Shown here piece after piece: positions 22,920-35,946 of a stretch of DNA of 64,000 bases. How positions within the stretch are numbered: the first letter of the stretch is position 1; every line of letters starts with the position of its first letter. The notes below the pieces were generated by a model. The model was not told the origin of the DNA. It did not search any database and saw only the letters and a list, made by a program, of their open reading frames with translations. Origin of the DNA: Ustulina deusta (Eukaryota; Ascomycota; Sordariomycetes; Xylariales; Xylariaceae); contig JAJNNX010000007.1 in the NCBI GenBank assembly GCA_023159155.1, positions 1,054,001-1,118,000 of the forward strand. Reading direction: 5' to 3'. A program made the translations under genes and the position numbers.

Positions 22920-25810
22920 TATATTAGGCAGGATCAACTGGTAATTAGGTATTAGTTTTGGCCAATTTTTTTAATTTGACTTTTAATCGGTAGTAGTATA
23001 AATAAAGCTTAAGCGTTACTAATAATTTGTATTTTTTATAATAGCAGTGGCAAGTAAGTGCTAAATTAAATATATAATAAAAAGTATTACTATAGTAGCT
23101 AAATTTAGTATTAAGGAAAGATAGTCTTTTTTTGCTGCTAGACTATATATTAATAAAATATATATAGTTATAGCTTTTATTGCGCTATATATCTTTTTTG
23201 CTTTTTTTATAATTATAATCTTTATTATATTTTTTATTTTAGCTATGATTATAACTCTGGTTATATTTTTAATTACTATTATAATAGCAGTTTTGATTAT
23301 TATTATAATAGTAATTCTAACTATTGTTATAATAGCAGTTCTAACTATTATTATAATAATAATTCTAATTATTATTACGGTATGTTTTTTAATTTTAATT
23401 TTGTTGGTTTTTTGTTTATGAATTTTTATTGTTTTTTTTGCTATATTAAGGGCAAGGTTTGCGTTAGAAAAAGTTATTCAACTTTTGATATTTTTTGCTG
23501 TAGTAATAGTTATAATTGTAGTAGTCCGAATAGTGATCTAGATAGTTATTTTAACGGAATAGTGAAATGGAGCAGGGCTCCTGATCGGCGTATCGCACAC
23601 TCAAACCAACCAAACCTACCTGATCGACGTGTATCGGACTACGTCTTCCGACTCGCGGATCTTCGTACGTATTAGGTCAAGATCTAATTCGTAATTATAA
23701 ATAAAAACGCAATGATCAATTGATAAAAACAAATTCCTAACTCCTATCTAGTATTCCGTAATGATTGTCCGTCGTCTGCTGCATAAGGAAGAAGTCTTCT
23801 GTAGCCTCAAATAAAAAGGCGCGTTTCTTATACCTCTAGCCCCGTAATCTCCGAGGTCTCCGAGAATGCGTTCTACTCCATGACTAAGGACCTGTCTCCT
23901 GTACGCGCGCACCAGCCCTACTGCAATAGTTTTAAGGATTAAAGTATTTTTGTTAAAAAAGTATTAGCGCTGTTTAATAGGTATTTTATTTAAAGCTTTA
24001 TGTTTAAATATTATTTTTTAGTTTTATGTTTTAACCTTTATTATATTTTTTTGATTTTTTTTATATAGTTTTTAAGGTTTTTTTTTTATTTAGAAGTATA
24101 GATATAATCTATAATAGTTTTTTTTTATTAATTATAAATATTTTTTATAATTTTGATCTAATTAAAGTTATTTTTTATTAGTATATTATTAGTTCTAATA
24201 TAATAAAGCTTATATTATATATATTAAAAAAGCACGTTATAGTTTTTAGCTATATTTTAAAAAGTAAGCTTTTTTTTAAGAACTTTTAAATAGCTTAATT
24301 AGTATAGATTTTAAAACGTTTTTTTAAATATTTTATTAGTAGCTTAATTCTAAAAAATTAAAAAATCTAATATTATAAACTAGTTATTTTATTATTTTAT
24401 TATAGCAAAACTAATCCTATTAGCAAGTAGTTAAATAAAAATATAATTTAGTTGTTTTTTGATCTGCTTATTTTTAGTATAGTATTAATATAATTAATAA
24501 AAAAATAAACATTAGTATAAATAATATTTTTTCTATTAGTTATAACTCTTTAATTATTAAGGTTATCTTATTTTAGATTAAAAATACTAATATTGTTATA
24601 TTTAAACCTAGGCGTTCTTTTTTTAATAAATATTAATTTAGTGCTAGGGGTATTCCTTTTTGGCTATTGCTTGCTATTGTTATTATTGTTATTGTTGCAG
24701 CAATTAGGGTTACTATTATTGTTGTCTAGTTCTAGGGGATCTAAAAGATTTCTACCTAATGTTTTGCATATTTCGGGCTTTTTTTTGCGGCTAAATTATA
24801 GCAAAAGAAATATTAGGGTTATAAGACTAAGTATAGCTATGTTTGCTATAGACCTAATATTCGGTATAGGCTATATAAGTTTTGCTTTTAAAGCTAACGC
24901 TAAGCTTTATATAGTAAATATTTTTATTAGATTATTAAACTTTTTATTTATTATATATAATATATTTATAGATTTTTTGTACTAAATATAAAATTTGTTA
25001 AATTTTTAATAAAATGTTTTAATGTTTTTATATATTAATAAAATATTAAAGTTAGTTTTTTAAAAATATTTAATAAAAAAGCTTATTATTTTTTTATTAA
25101 ACCTAACATTTTTTATATAAAGGTTAAGCAATAGACTTATAATCTTTAATATTAATTAAAAGTTTTATAAGTTATAAAAACTGCTATGCTTGTTTAAGTC
25201 TAGGTTTAGTAAAGGCCTATTTATTAAATTTATTATATTATTTAGTAAATATTCCAAAAAATAAAAGTTATTAAAACTAAATATAGACTAGCTTGTAAGT
25301 AATATAAAATAAATAATATAAAATAAACTATATATAAAAAATATAATAAAAAAATTAAATTAAATAAAGTGTTTTATTAAAATAAACTACTAAATAAAGT
25401 ATATATATTTAAATCGGCTAATAAGTATGCTTTAATTAATGTTTTGTTTAATATTTTTAAAAATATTTGCAATATTTGTAAGCTTTTTTAATATTTTTAG
25501 TTATTATATATAATATAATTTTAGTAATTAATTAATTTTTAAAATATAGAAATATTATATTAAGCTTGCTTTTTAGTATTAAGCCTATTTATAAGTTTTT
25601 ATAGAAATATATATAAAATATAAAAGTTTATATATAGTTTGGCAGTTATATTTGCTTAAATAATATAACATTAGTAGTACTACTATAGCTTATAAAATAT
25701 AAAGTATTGGTTTGCTGCTTCTAAAAAAGTGTTTTTATAATTTTATAAAATTAAAAAAAACAGTATAGTATAGCATTTGCAATAAAATAAAGCGTAGTAA
25801 GGTATTACTT
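22920..25810 (-). pseudogene. Gypsy-2A gag and leader remnant
   Basis: Continuation of copy A after LTR-C. It contains tandem 24-bp units (about 23261-23380) coding for Leu/Gln-rich repeats on the minus strand. The open frame at 24593-24985 (+) is antisense to an Asn-rich gag segment that is also visible in copy B at about 34.56-34.99 kb. A solo LTR interrupts it at 23563-23924. Confidence 0.65.
23563..23924. mobile_element. solo LTR, about 362 bp, hardly mutated, in Gypsy-2A
   Basis: A block of normal GC content bounded by the TSD AATAG (23558-23562 and 23925-23929). It starts TGAAATGG and ends near CTACTGC; TG..CA ends with a 4-bp ATAG TSD are equally possible. Copy B has the empty site near 35.59 kb (minus: AATAAAATAGTCTTAAAA). 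An AAATAAAAAG motif inside may be a polyadenylation signal. Structure and size suit a solo LTR left by LTR-LTR recombination. No second copy is present in the window. Confidence 0.75.
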
Positions 25811-26013
25811 TGATAAAAAGACTAATAAGTATATAAATAAAAATAATTAATTAAGAAAGAGTAGGTGCGTAGTAGAATATTAGAAGGTCTAATATATTTG
25901 TGTGCGAGGTCCTATTTATAGGAGTACAGGCCACCTAGTGTGGACCTGTTCTGACCTGGGGCATAGGCCACTATTTAAGGTTGCCAGTTCAAGCCCCCTA
26001 TAGGTCTCTATCA
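25811..26013 (-). repeat. Gypsy-2A LTR (right, 5')
   Basis: 203 bp, from TGATAAAAAGACTAAT to GGTCTCTATCA. It keeps more G and C than the left LTR and is the best copy for reading the LTR ends. Confidence 0.9.
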
Positions 26014-26018
26014 ATTTC

Positions 26019-28332
26019 TAAGGACTAGTTAAATTGTTTGGTTTAATTATTAGTTTAGAAATAAAAAACTATGCTTATATATAGCTTAATTCTTATTAGT
26101 TTAAAAATTTTTTTTTATAAATATATAATAAATTTAGAATGTTTATTAAAAATAATATTAAAAAGTATATTATATAGTTTTTAATAGACTTTCGCAAATA
26201 TTTTAATAAAATTATTAGTTTTTCTTTTTTAGATTTTTAAAGCTATAAAATAAACTATTTAAAAAAAGTAAATTTATAATAAAATCTATTGCAACCAACT
26301 ACTATAAACTATAATAAAGTTCTATAGGTTATAGCGGTCCGTAGGGGGCATACTATGGGATTTTGTTCTGCTAGCATTATAAACACCTATATATATATTC
26401 CTATACTAATATTTTTAGGTTTAGCTACTAAAAATTACAAATAATTAATTTCATAGTTTTATCTATTTTTATATATCCTACTATTAATATATTATATTTG
26501 GACTTTATTATGTTTTTTTTAAATAATAATAGATATTTATATTTTAATGTTCTTATTAAGGTTTTCTAGTTATAAAACATATTTAATATTTTCTTTCCTT
26601 GCTTAGTAGACTTTTTTTATAAAGTTTTAGTTCTATTATAGTACTGTTAGGCTATATAATTGTTTTAATATTAATAGGACTACTATTATTACTAAAAATA
26701 GTATACTTTATAAGTAAAAAAAATATTTATTTTATAAAACTGTTTTTATTAGCTAGTTTTTATTCCTTTTTTTTTAGGGCAGTATTAAGCTAGTCTAAAC
26801 ATAATATTAGCTTTTTTATTAAGTTATTCTAGTTAATAGTTAATTATAAACTAGTATATAAACAATTATTAAGCTTATTATGTTTATTTATAGTTAAGGA
26901 CTTTTATAGTTATAAAATATATAAAATTTTAGTAGTTTAAATAGATCTTAATCCTATGCTTAGCGCTTTTTAAGTATTAGCGCTAGTAATTAAAAAAGTT
27001 TATTATAACTAAAAGTTTTTTATTATAAATTTTATAGTTTATTTCTACTAGCATAAGCTTGCGTAAATAAAAAGCAACTAAATATAATTATTTATTTAGG
27101 TCTTTTTATAATAGAACTGCCTTAAAAACAAAGTTTAATATATCTGTTTTTATATATATAACTTTTTCTAGGTTAAAATATACTAAAATAAAAGCTATAA
27201 TAAATTAATATTTTAGTTCTTTAAAAGCTTTGCCTATTGTTTTTATTTATTTTTACTTTTTTTTATCCTTTTTATTAGCGTCCGTAAAAAGTTTAATAAT
27301 TGCTAAAAATTTTTCAATAAATTATTAATAAAAATTAGTAAAGCTTATAAACTATTATAATTTCTATAGAATATTTAAGGTTTTTTATTTATTAATACAG
27401 TTTATTTTGTCTAGTACTATAAAGATTTTATTAGCTCTAATAATATAGCCTAAAAACTTTACTTTTTATATTTACTATTTATATTTTTAAGGAACAACTG
27501 CTAGGTTATATTATATTAGTTGCTTTAAGACTTTTTTAACTAATCGATCATATTTTTTTATTATATTAACATAAATTAATAAATTGTTTAAATAAATAAA
27601 AAATCTAGCATTAATAAAGTTATAAAATATATTATTTATTATAGCTTAAAAGGTTGCTAGAATATTTATAAGTTTTATTAGTATAACTATATACTTAAAA
27701 AGGCTATATTTGCAACAAAATACTATTTTTTATTTGTTTTTTTTTTAATATATATTAAAAAAAATCTAAACTTTAGGTTAATTTTAATAAATTATTTAGC
27801 TGTTATAAAGCAGGCTTGCAGCTCTACAATCAATAGTATTAAATACTAAACCAGAATTATTATACTATTTAAGCTTTTATAATTAATTATAAGTTATAAA
27901 AAATCATTTAGATTTTTTTTCTTAATAAATATTAAAAAAGCCCTATATAATAAAATAGATTTCCAAATATGCTTAGTTTTTAGTATTTCTTTTAATTATA
28001 GTTTTAAGATATTTAATTCTTATATGCTTATAGTATATAATAGTTCCTATAGTAATATTTTACTTTTTATGATATTAATAGTATAGTCCTATGGCTAGTA
28101 GTTAAGTAGCTGTTGCATAGCTGCTTTAAATATAATAAAAAGAAATTTCTAGAACTTTTTAAGAACTTAGGCAATAGTAGTATTAATAGCTTTTTATAAA
28201 ATAGTTATTATAACCCTAGCTATTTCTAAGTTTAAAATAGCTTAACTTATATAATTCTTGCAATAATACTTTAAAATAAAAGTAAATTTTTAAATGTTTT
28301 TAAAAAAATATACTAGCTAGTATTGTTTTAGC
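26019..28332 (-). pseudogene. Gypsy-1 pol remnant (reverse transcriptase, RNase H)
   Basis: On the minus strand, blocks of a Ty3/Gypsy polyprotein can be read through many stops: FLGYIIRANKIFIVLDKIN (RT end, about 27.45 kb), FTNFYQQFIEKF-like residues (about 27.3 kb), GKAFKELKY, ILVYFNLEKVIYIKTDI (RNase H start, about 27.15 kb) and YLKSAKHRIKIY then FIYFITIKVLNYK (RNase H, about 26.9 kb). The order runs from high to low coordinates, as expected. The piece continues into 9429-10231 on the left, past Gypsy-2 copy A, and into 53793-56923 on the right, past LTR-G. Stops sit mostly where Trp or Gln is expected, the RIP signature. Confidence 0.8.
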
Positions 28333-28561
28333 TGTCACGATTAGTCAAGTAAAACTTCTATAGCTAGTTTATTAATACTATAGAGAAAGACTCTAAGTTA
28401 TAAAAAAAAAAAAAAAATTTAAAGTTTATAAAATAAATAGATATAGACTTTATATATATAGCTGCAGAATTATAGGTTAATCCGTGCATAGACTTCTTAT
28501 TTTATTGCTATATAGGTCTAAAGTTCTTGCAAGTTTTGCTAAAACTATACTAACTGTTATA
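28333..28561. repeat. LTR-G left LTR
   Basis: 229 bp with an A-run at about 28403-28418. It shares AGTCTA/ATCCGTGCATAGACTT and TTGCTATATAGGTCTA blocks with 53548-53787. Confidence 0.85.
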
Positions 28562-28659
28562 CTACCTCTTTCTAAAACCAAAAGTTTAAATATAGTTTTA
28601 ATTTAAAGTTATTAATAATATTAAATTTATATAATTTTTTTATATTATATTACTTTATT

Positions 28660-28961
28660 TGTTGGAATAGTATTCCAGGTCAATCGTACGCTATTTATGG
28701 GTCACTCACCTTGGCCACCTAAGGTGCCCAAGTCAGGTGGTTAGCCCATGGCTAGCCCATGGCTAAGGGGCCATGGTGGACCCCTTCGTACGAAGGGGTA
28801 TACCAGGCCCTCCCACACCTTCTGATTCCTTTCCTTTTTCTTCCTTTCGATAGGCATTCGAACATAGTACAATATAGATTGTATGGTGTTCGCCTCACCA
28901 GATCTGCTCTTGCGTACGGCACTATGTACGCACATACTATCCCGGATAGAGCCAACCAATA
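28660..28961 (+). mobile_element. solo LTR of family L (302 bp) in LTR-G
   Basis: Starts TGTTGGAATAG and ends GAGCCAACCAATA, with the TSD TTATT on both sides (28655-28659 and 28962-28966; low complexity, so weaker alone). It has the same length as both LTRs of the complete L element at 42907-45344. It is the least mutated of the three, and GC-rich. It contains the perfect 18-bp palindrome CCCCTTCGTACGAAGGGG at 28781-28798. The overlapping open frames on both strands are chance frames inside the LTR. Confidence 0.88.
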
Positions 28962-28966
28962 TTATT

Positions 28967-31900
28967 ATTATTTTTATAATTATTTATAAATTTATTAATT
29001 ATTATTATATATATTTATTTTTATAATTTTATAAAAAATCCAAAAGCTTTTTTATAAATTTTATAAAATTAATCAAGTTTAATTAGTATATTTTTAAAAT
29101 TTTAAGCTATATATTAAATATTATTAAAATTGTAGTTTTTTTAAACAATTTAATATTATAGCTTTTTATTTTTTTTATATACTTTTAATTGTTTGATTTG
29201 TTTAACTTTAAATTTTGCTTTGCTATTAATATTTTTAGCTAAAAGTAATAATTATATTTATTAAAATAAAAAGTTATTATTTATTTTTTATAATTAGTTA
29301 GTATAAAATAGGGTTTTTATTTTATAAAAGTTAGGCAAATTAAAAATATAGCTAAATTTTTGTTTTTTAAAAATTTTAAAAAATCTAACTAACTAAAAAT
29401 CTAATTTAATAGTTAGTACTTGCGTTATAAAGCTTTTTTTTTGTTTTTTAAAACTTTGTTTTTTATTTTAAAATCTATTAAATATTTTTTTTTATTAGCT
29501 TACAGCTTATATTATTTTTACGCAAAAGTTATTATATTATATATTATTTTTTAAATATTTTAAGTTTAGCAAACTAGTTTAAGTGCTTAATATTTAGTAT
29601 TAAAATCTATAATAGTTTTATTAATATTTACTATTAAAAAGTTTTGTACTTTAATTTTTGTTGCTACTTTTAGTAATAATATATTAATTAATAAATACTA
29701 TAAAAAATTATATATAAAGTCTAAAACAAAAAAATAAATATTCTAATTATTTTAATATTTATTAATATAAAAACAGAATTATTAGTTTAATTTTTAATTA
29801 ATTAATTTTATTACTTTTTAGATCTAAAAATAGTAAAAATTACTAAAATAGTACTTAATACTTATAAAACTATTAATTATTACTATAAACTTAAAAATAA
29901 ATAATTTTATATTATTTAATATTTATATATCTAATATATTAAAAAATTTATATAAACTTTTATAGTATTATATAGCTAGTAATTCTACAATATTTATTTT
30001 TTTGCTAAATAAAGTTGCAATTAAACAGCTAAACTTATTTATAAATACTTATACATAATTATAACTTTATTAGTTAAATAATATATTTTTACTATTTATT
30101 ATTATATATTACTATATTATAGCTAGTATAAATAATAAATAAAAAAAACTAAAAGTTTTATTTTATAATATTTTATTTTTTTTATAATTATATTTTAAAT
30201 AAAACTAATAATATTTTTGTTTTAATATTTTAATTGTTTTATATTAACTTTAATATATAATAATTAAAAATATATAAACTTTTTAAATTAAAGTTATATA
30301 AAAAAAAATAATCCTATTCTAAGTAACCTTAAATATATGTAGTTTTTTGTTTTTATTTTTTAGATTTTATAACTAGTTTTTTTATTTAATTAAGTTTACT
30401 AAGTTAGCTTTTTAAAAAATATTAAATAAAAAGTTTATAGTTAATATAAAACTTAATATTTTATTAAGCAGAACTAATACTATTATTTTTTTTTTAACTT
30501 TTTTAGTTTTAATTATAAAAAGCTTAGCTGTTTTTTTTAATAAAATATTAGTTATTATATTTTTTTATTTTAATTAATATTAAAAAATAATATTAAAGTT
30601 TAATAAAAAGTCAGCTTAATATATTTATTATATTAATAAAATCTATTTATTTAAAAATATAATAAAACTTAATAATTAATTATTATAAAGAACTTAGTTT
30701 TAAAAAGCTTTAAGTAGTAATATTTTAAAATTTATACTACTACTAAAAATTTATAGTTTTAAATTAAATAAATTTGCTTAATTAGTATTATTGTTTTAAA
30801 AAAATATTTTATAAATTTTTAAGTTATATTTTTTTATTACTACTAAATAACTTTTTTTGTTATATTATATAAAATATTTATTTTTACTTATATTAATTAG
30901 TTAGGTTTAAAAAAAACTAAAACAAATATTTTATATATTAGTAGTTTTATATATTTAAAAGTTTATTTCTATTTTAATTTTATTATAAACAATTTATTTT
31001 TTTTAATAGTTAATTTAAAAAAATAGTAATTTTACTAGTATAATAAGTAAATATATAAATATAATTACAAAACTTGAAAAATAACCGGATTAACTTAGTA
31101 CTTTTAAAATTATTAAAGTTTTAATTTAGAATTACTTAAATTTTTATTCTAACGTTTATAACTATTTTTAAATAATTAATAATAAATATATTAAAATAAA
31201 ACTTTTTAATATTTTTTTAATATTTAGTTTAATATAAATAATAAATTATTTTTTTATAATAAGTTTAATACTATTTTTTAGTTTTAAAATAAATTAAAAT
31301 ATTATTTATATAAATATTTATAAATTTGTTTAAAAATTTTTAAATTTGCATATTAATAAAAGCTTATTATTAAATAGCTCTTATTTTTAAACTAAATAAT
31401 AAAACTTTTTATTAAAATATTTTTTTATAAGTTTAAAAAAAAAAATAGTATAATTCTATAGTTAATAATAATTAATAAAAAACTTTAATAATATCTAGTT
31501 TTATAAAATAAATAATATTATAATAATTAAATATAATACTACTAATATTTAAAGCTAATATAATTTAATTTTTTAAATATATATATTTTTTATTAATAAT
31601 TAATTATAAACTTATATTTAATTAACTTAAATTTAAATATAAATAAAACAAAAATAGTATTTAAGTTTATATTTTATTTAATAAAATCTATAACTAATAG
31701 TTTATTTATAAAATTTTTTTTTAAATAAAATAAACTATATAAATATTTAATATTAATAAAACTTAAAGATATATTTTTTACTATTAAGTTTTAATACTAT
31801 ATTAAATCCTAATTATAATAATAATAAAGTTTTAGATTTTTTTTTTAAAAAGAATCTTTTTAAATATAATAGCTAAAAAAGCAAAAAGCTTCGTACTAAT

Positions 31901-33499
31901 TTTATATACTTAAAGTTTTCTTTTTTTAGAAATGAAATTAGTTTATTATTAAAAATCTTTTATAGTATTACTTAATTAATTTAAGTCTACTTTTTTTATA
32001 AAATATTAATTACTTTTGAGTTTTTTTTAAATAGCTTAATATAATTATTTTTAGTTATTATAAACTTAATTATAATAAGTTTTTTTAAATTTTTTTTTAG
32101 CTAATTACTTTTATTTATTCTACTAAAAATAATTTTAAAAGTTTTATATAATCTTTTAATAATAGCTTAGTTTTTTTTTTCTTTAAAAATTATTATATAG
32201 ACTTTTTTTGTTTTAGGTTTAAAAGTCCTATGTCTTTTTTATGTTTTTTTAGTTTTAATTATTTCTAAAATAATTGTTTTATTTTTAAAAAATCGTTTTA
32301 ATAGTTAATAATGTTTTTCTAACGTTTAATTATATTAATTAATATCTTTTTATATTTCTAAGTCTATATTTTATTATTTATAGCCAAAAAGTTCAACTAT
32401 AATCATTAATAAAAATTAAACTAATAAAAATAAATTATTGAGCTAAATTAACTATTATTTTTAGGTTTTTATTAAAATATTTTGTTTTATTAATTATTTA
32501 ATACTAATAATAATATTATAACTAAAATTAATAACTTAAAATATTTAATTTTTAAATTATTAACTATTAATTTTTATAGTATATATTAAATATTTGCAGA
32601 CTTTACTAACTATTTTACTTTAATAATTATAAAGCTTCTAAAGTTTAGCTAAACAAACTATTTTTATTTTTAATTATTGCTTAACTTATTATATAAACTT
32701 ATAGCTAATTATTAAAAAAATATAAGCTTTAATATTATATAAAACTAAAGTTTTTATTTTAATACTATTAATTTATAATTAAATAAATATTTTAAAAATA
32801 ATTAATTTATTTTAGCTATATATTTTAACTAAAATAAATAAAAAAACTAACAAAAAAACTTTTATTAATCCTATTTGTTTTTTAAGTTAAATAAACTATT
32901 AGAGCTATTCTTGTTATAGATTTTTTTTATTAGTTAAATACATAAAACTTTAAACTTTCGGTTAAAGCAATTAACTAATAAATATCTTTTTTTACTACAA
33001 ATAAAACAAGTTTTATTATTTCAATAGGCTGTTTTTTTTTATAATTAGCGCTTATTTTAACTATTTTAAAATAAATATTTTAAAACTTTTAAAATTAGCC
33101 AAAAATTAATAAACAAGTTTACTAAAAACTTAATTATTTAAATTAGATTTTTGCTTAATTAAGCTAATAAGTTTAATATATTAATAATTTTTATAAGCTT
33201 GCTTAGTATTCTATATTAATTTAATAACTTTATTAATAAATAATTTATAAAAAATATTTAAATTTATAAAAGCTTTATATAAATTTTTTTTTAAATTTAT
33301 ATAAAAATAAACTTAAAATATTTTATAAATAATAGCTACTTAATCAAAGTTATAATAAACTATTAATAAAACTTAAATTATTTTAATAATACTATTAAAT
33401 AGTTTTTTAGTTAAATAAAAATATTTTTTTATTAATTTTTTAATATATTTTTTTAACTAGTTTATAATATATTAAAATTAGCTATTTTTAGTTTAGAAT
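28967..33499 (-). pseudogene. LTR-G interior, heavily RIP-mutated
   Basis: 4.5 kb almost free of G and C. No open frame of note. The only readable trace is the integrase-like FINDYS block on the minus strand near 32.4 kb. It continues at 45840-46660 after Gypsy-2 copy B. Confidence 0.5.
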
Positions 33500-33504
33500 A
33501 TAGT

Positions 33505-33707
33505 TGATAGAGACCTATAGGGGGCTCGAACTGGCAACCTTGAATAGTGGCCTATGCCCCAGGTTAGGACAGGTCCATACTAGGTAGCCTGTGCTCCTAT
33601 AAGTAGGACTTTGCACACAAATATATTAGACCTTCTAATATTCTACTACGCACCTACTTTTTTTTAAATTATTATTTTTATTTATATACTTATTAGTCTA
33701 TTTATTA
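33505..33707 (+). repeat. Gypsy-2B LTR (left, 5')
   Basis: Begins TGATAGAGACC and ends AGTCTATTTATTA. It is the reverse complement of the copy A LTRs and well preserved in the first half. Confidence 0.9.
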
Positions 33708-35944
33708 AAGTAGTGCTTTATTACGCTTTGTTTTATTGCAAACGTTATATTATACTATTTTTTTTTAATTTTATAAGGTTATAGAAATATTTTTTCGGAA
33801 GCAGCAAACTAATACTTTATATTTTGCAAACTATAGTAGTACTACTAATATTATATTGTTTAAGTAAATATAACTGCTAAACTATACATAGATTTTTATA
33901 TTTTATATATATTTTTATAAAGATTTATTAGTAGGCTTAACGCTAAAAAGTAAGCTTAGTATAATACTTCTATATTTTAAAAATTAATTAGTTATTAAAA
34001 TTGTGTTACGTATAATAACTAGAAGTATTAAAAGAACTTATAAATATTACGGATATTTTTAAAAATATTAAGCAAAATATTAATTAGAACGTGCTTATTA
34101 ACCGATTTAAATATATATATTTTATTTAGTAGTTTATTTTAGTAAAATATTTTATTTAATTTTATTTCTTTACTATATTTTTTATATATAGTTTATTTTA
34201 TGTTATTTATTTTATATTACTTATAAACTGGTCTATGTTTAGTTTTAGCAATTTTTACTTTTTAGAATATTTACTAAATAATATAATAGATTTAATAAAT
34301 AAGCTTTTGCTAGGCCTAAACTTGAGTAAATATAGTAGTTCTTATAACTTATAAAATTTTTAATTAGTATTAAAAACTATAAGTCTACTGCCTAACCCTT
34401 ATATAAAAAATATTAGGTTTAATAAAAAAATAGTAGATTTTTTTATTAAATATTTTTAAAAAATTAACTTTAGTATTTTATTAATATATAAAAACATTAA
34501 AGCGCTTTATTAAAAATTTAACAAATTTTATATTTAGTATAAAAAATTTATAAGTATATTATATATAATAAATAAAAAGCTTAATAATTTAATAAAAATA
34601 CTTACTATATAAAGCTTAATATTAGTTTTAAAAACAAAACTTATATAGTTTATACTAAGCATTAGGTCTATAGCAAATATAGCTATGCTTAACTTTATAA
34701 CCTTAATGTCTCCCTTGCTGCAACCTAGCTATAAAAAAAAGCCTAAAATATGTAAAATATTAAGTAAAAATCTTTTGGATTTTTTAAAACTAAACAATAA
34801 TAATAATAACTTGAATTACTATAATAATAATAATAATAATAATAATAGCAAGCAATAGCTAAAAAGAAATACTTTTAGCGCTAAATTAATATTTATTAAA
34901 GAAAAAATGCTTAAGCTTAAACGTAATAATATTAATATTTTTAATCTAAAATAAGATAACTTTAATAATTAAGAAGTTATAGCTAATAAAAAAAACATTA
35001 TTTATATTAATATTTATTTTTTTATTAACTGTATTAATATTATATTAAAAATAAACAGATTAAAAAGTAGCTAAATTATATTTTTGTTTAATTATTTGCT
35101 AGCAGGATTAGTTTTGCTATAATAAAACAATAAAATAACTGCTTTATAACGTTAAACTTTTTGATTTTTTAAAATTAAGCTACTAATAAAACATTTAAAG
35201 GAACGTTTTAAGATCTGCACTAGTTGAGCTACTTAGAAGTTTTTAAAAAAAAGGCTTACTTTTTAGAATATAGCTAAGAACCATAATACGTTTTTTTAAT
35301 ACATATAGCATAAGCTTTATTATATTAGAACTAATAGTATATTAGTAGAAAACAACTTTAACTAAATCGGAATTATAAAAAATATTTATAATTAATAATA
35401 AAAAACTGTTATAGATTATATCTATGTTTTTAAATAAATAAAAAACTTTAAAAACTATATAAAAAAAATTAAAAAAGTATAACACGGGTTAAAGTATAAA
35501 GCTAAAAAATAATATTTAAACGTAAAGTTTTGGATGGAGTACTTATTAAATAGCACTAATACTTTTTTAATAAAAATGCGTTAAATTTTAAGACTATTTT
35601 ATTAAAATAACTATTTAGATTACTGTTTGGACTACTGTAATTATAGCTGTTGCTATAACAAAAAATATTAAAAATTAAGTAATTTTTTTTAATGCAAACC
35701 TTGTCCTTAATATAGCAAAAAAAACAATAAAGATTTATAAACAAAAAATTAATAGAATTAAGATTAAAAAATGTACTATAATAATAGTTAGAACTATTAT
35801 TATAATAATAGTTAGGACTGCTATTATAAAAGCAATCAAAACTGCTATTATAATAGTAGTTAAAAACATAACTAAAGTTATAATTATAGCTAGAACAAAA
35901 AACGCAATAAAGATTGCAATTATAAAAAAAGCAAAAAAGATATA
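33708..35944 (+). pseudogene. Gypsy-2B leader and gag remnant
   Basis: The plus-strand frame reads an Asn-rich segment encoded by an (AAT)n run at about 34795-34846. Later comes a stretch in which TAA/TAG stops alternate with Leu, Glu and Lys codons (35770-35945). Reading those stops as mutated CAA/CAG gives a Leu/Gln-rich repeat of 8 residues (24-bp unit). This resembles a coiled-coil part of gag. The Fot1-like element is inserted right at the end of this stretch. The open frame 35556-35957 on the minus strand is the antisense shadow. Confidence 0.6.
34793..34846. repeat. (AAT)n microsatellite in gag
   Basis: AAT triplets interrupted once by CTTGAATTACT; it codes for Asn on the plus strand of copy B. 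Confidence 0.8.
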
Positions 35945-35946
35945 TA

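Larger units (their letters stand above)
10232..26013 (-). mobile_element. Gypsy-2 copy A (net about 8.05 kb) with two nested insertions
   Basis: Two 203-bp LTRs in direct orientation, 10232-10434 and 25811-26013, flanked by the 5-bp TSD ATTTC (10227-10231 and 26014-26018). The LTR begins TGATA and ends TATCA. Removing LTR-C and the solo LTR, each with one TSD copy, leaves 8050 bp, close to the 8025 bp of copy B. The polyprotein is antisense to the window, so the LTRs also run on the minus strand in genetic orientation. All proteins are destroyed by stops. Confidence 0.9.

Noticed and set aside
24593..24985. 130-residue hydrophobic Leu-rich protein on the plus strand
   Set aside because: Antisense of the Gypsy-2A gag region; the Leu run is the complement of an (AAT)n/Asn-Gln-rich tract.
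25811..26013. tRNA-derived SINE with a B-box-like CCAGTTCAAGCC, seen four times
   Set aside because: The four 203-bp copies form two direct-repeat pairs with TGATA..TATCA ends and matching 5-bp TSDs around 8-kb Gypsy interiors, so they are LTRs.
28741..28989. open frames at 28741-28989 and 42762-43116 on both strands as a conserved small gene
   Set aside because: They coincide with the 302-bp L-family LTR and are open on both strands because its composition differs from the surroundings.
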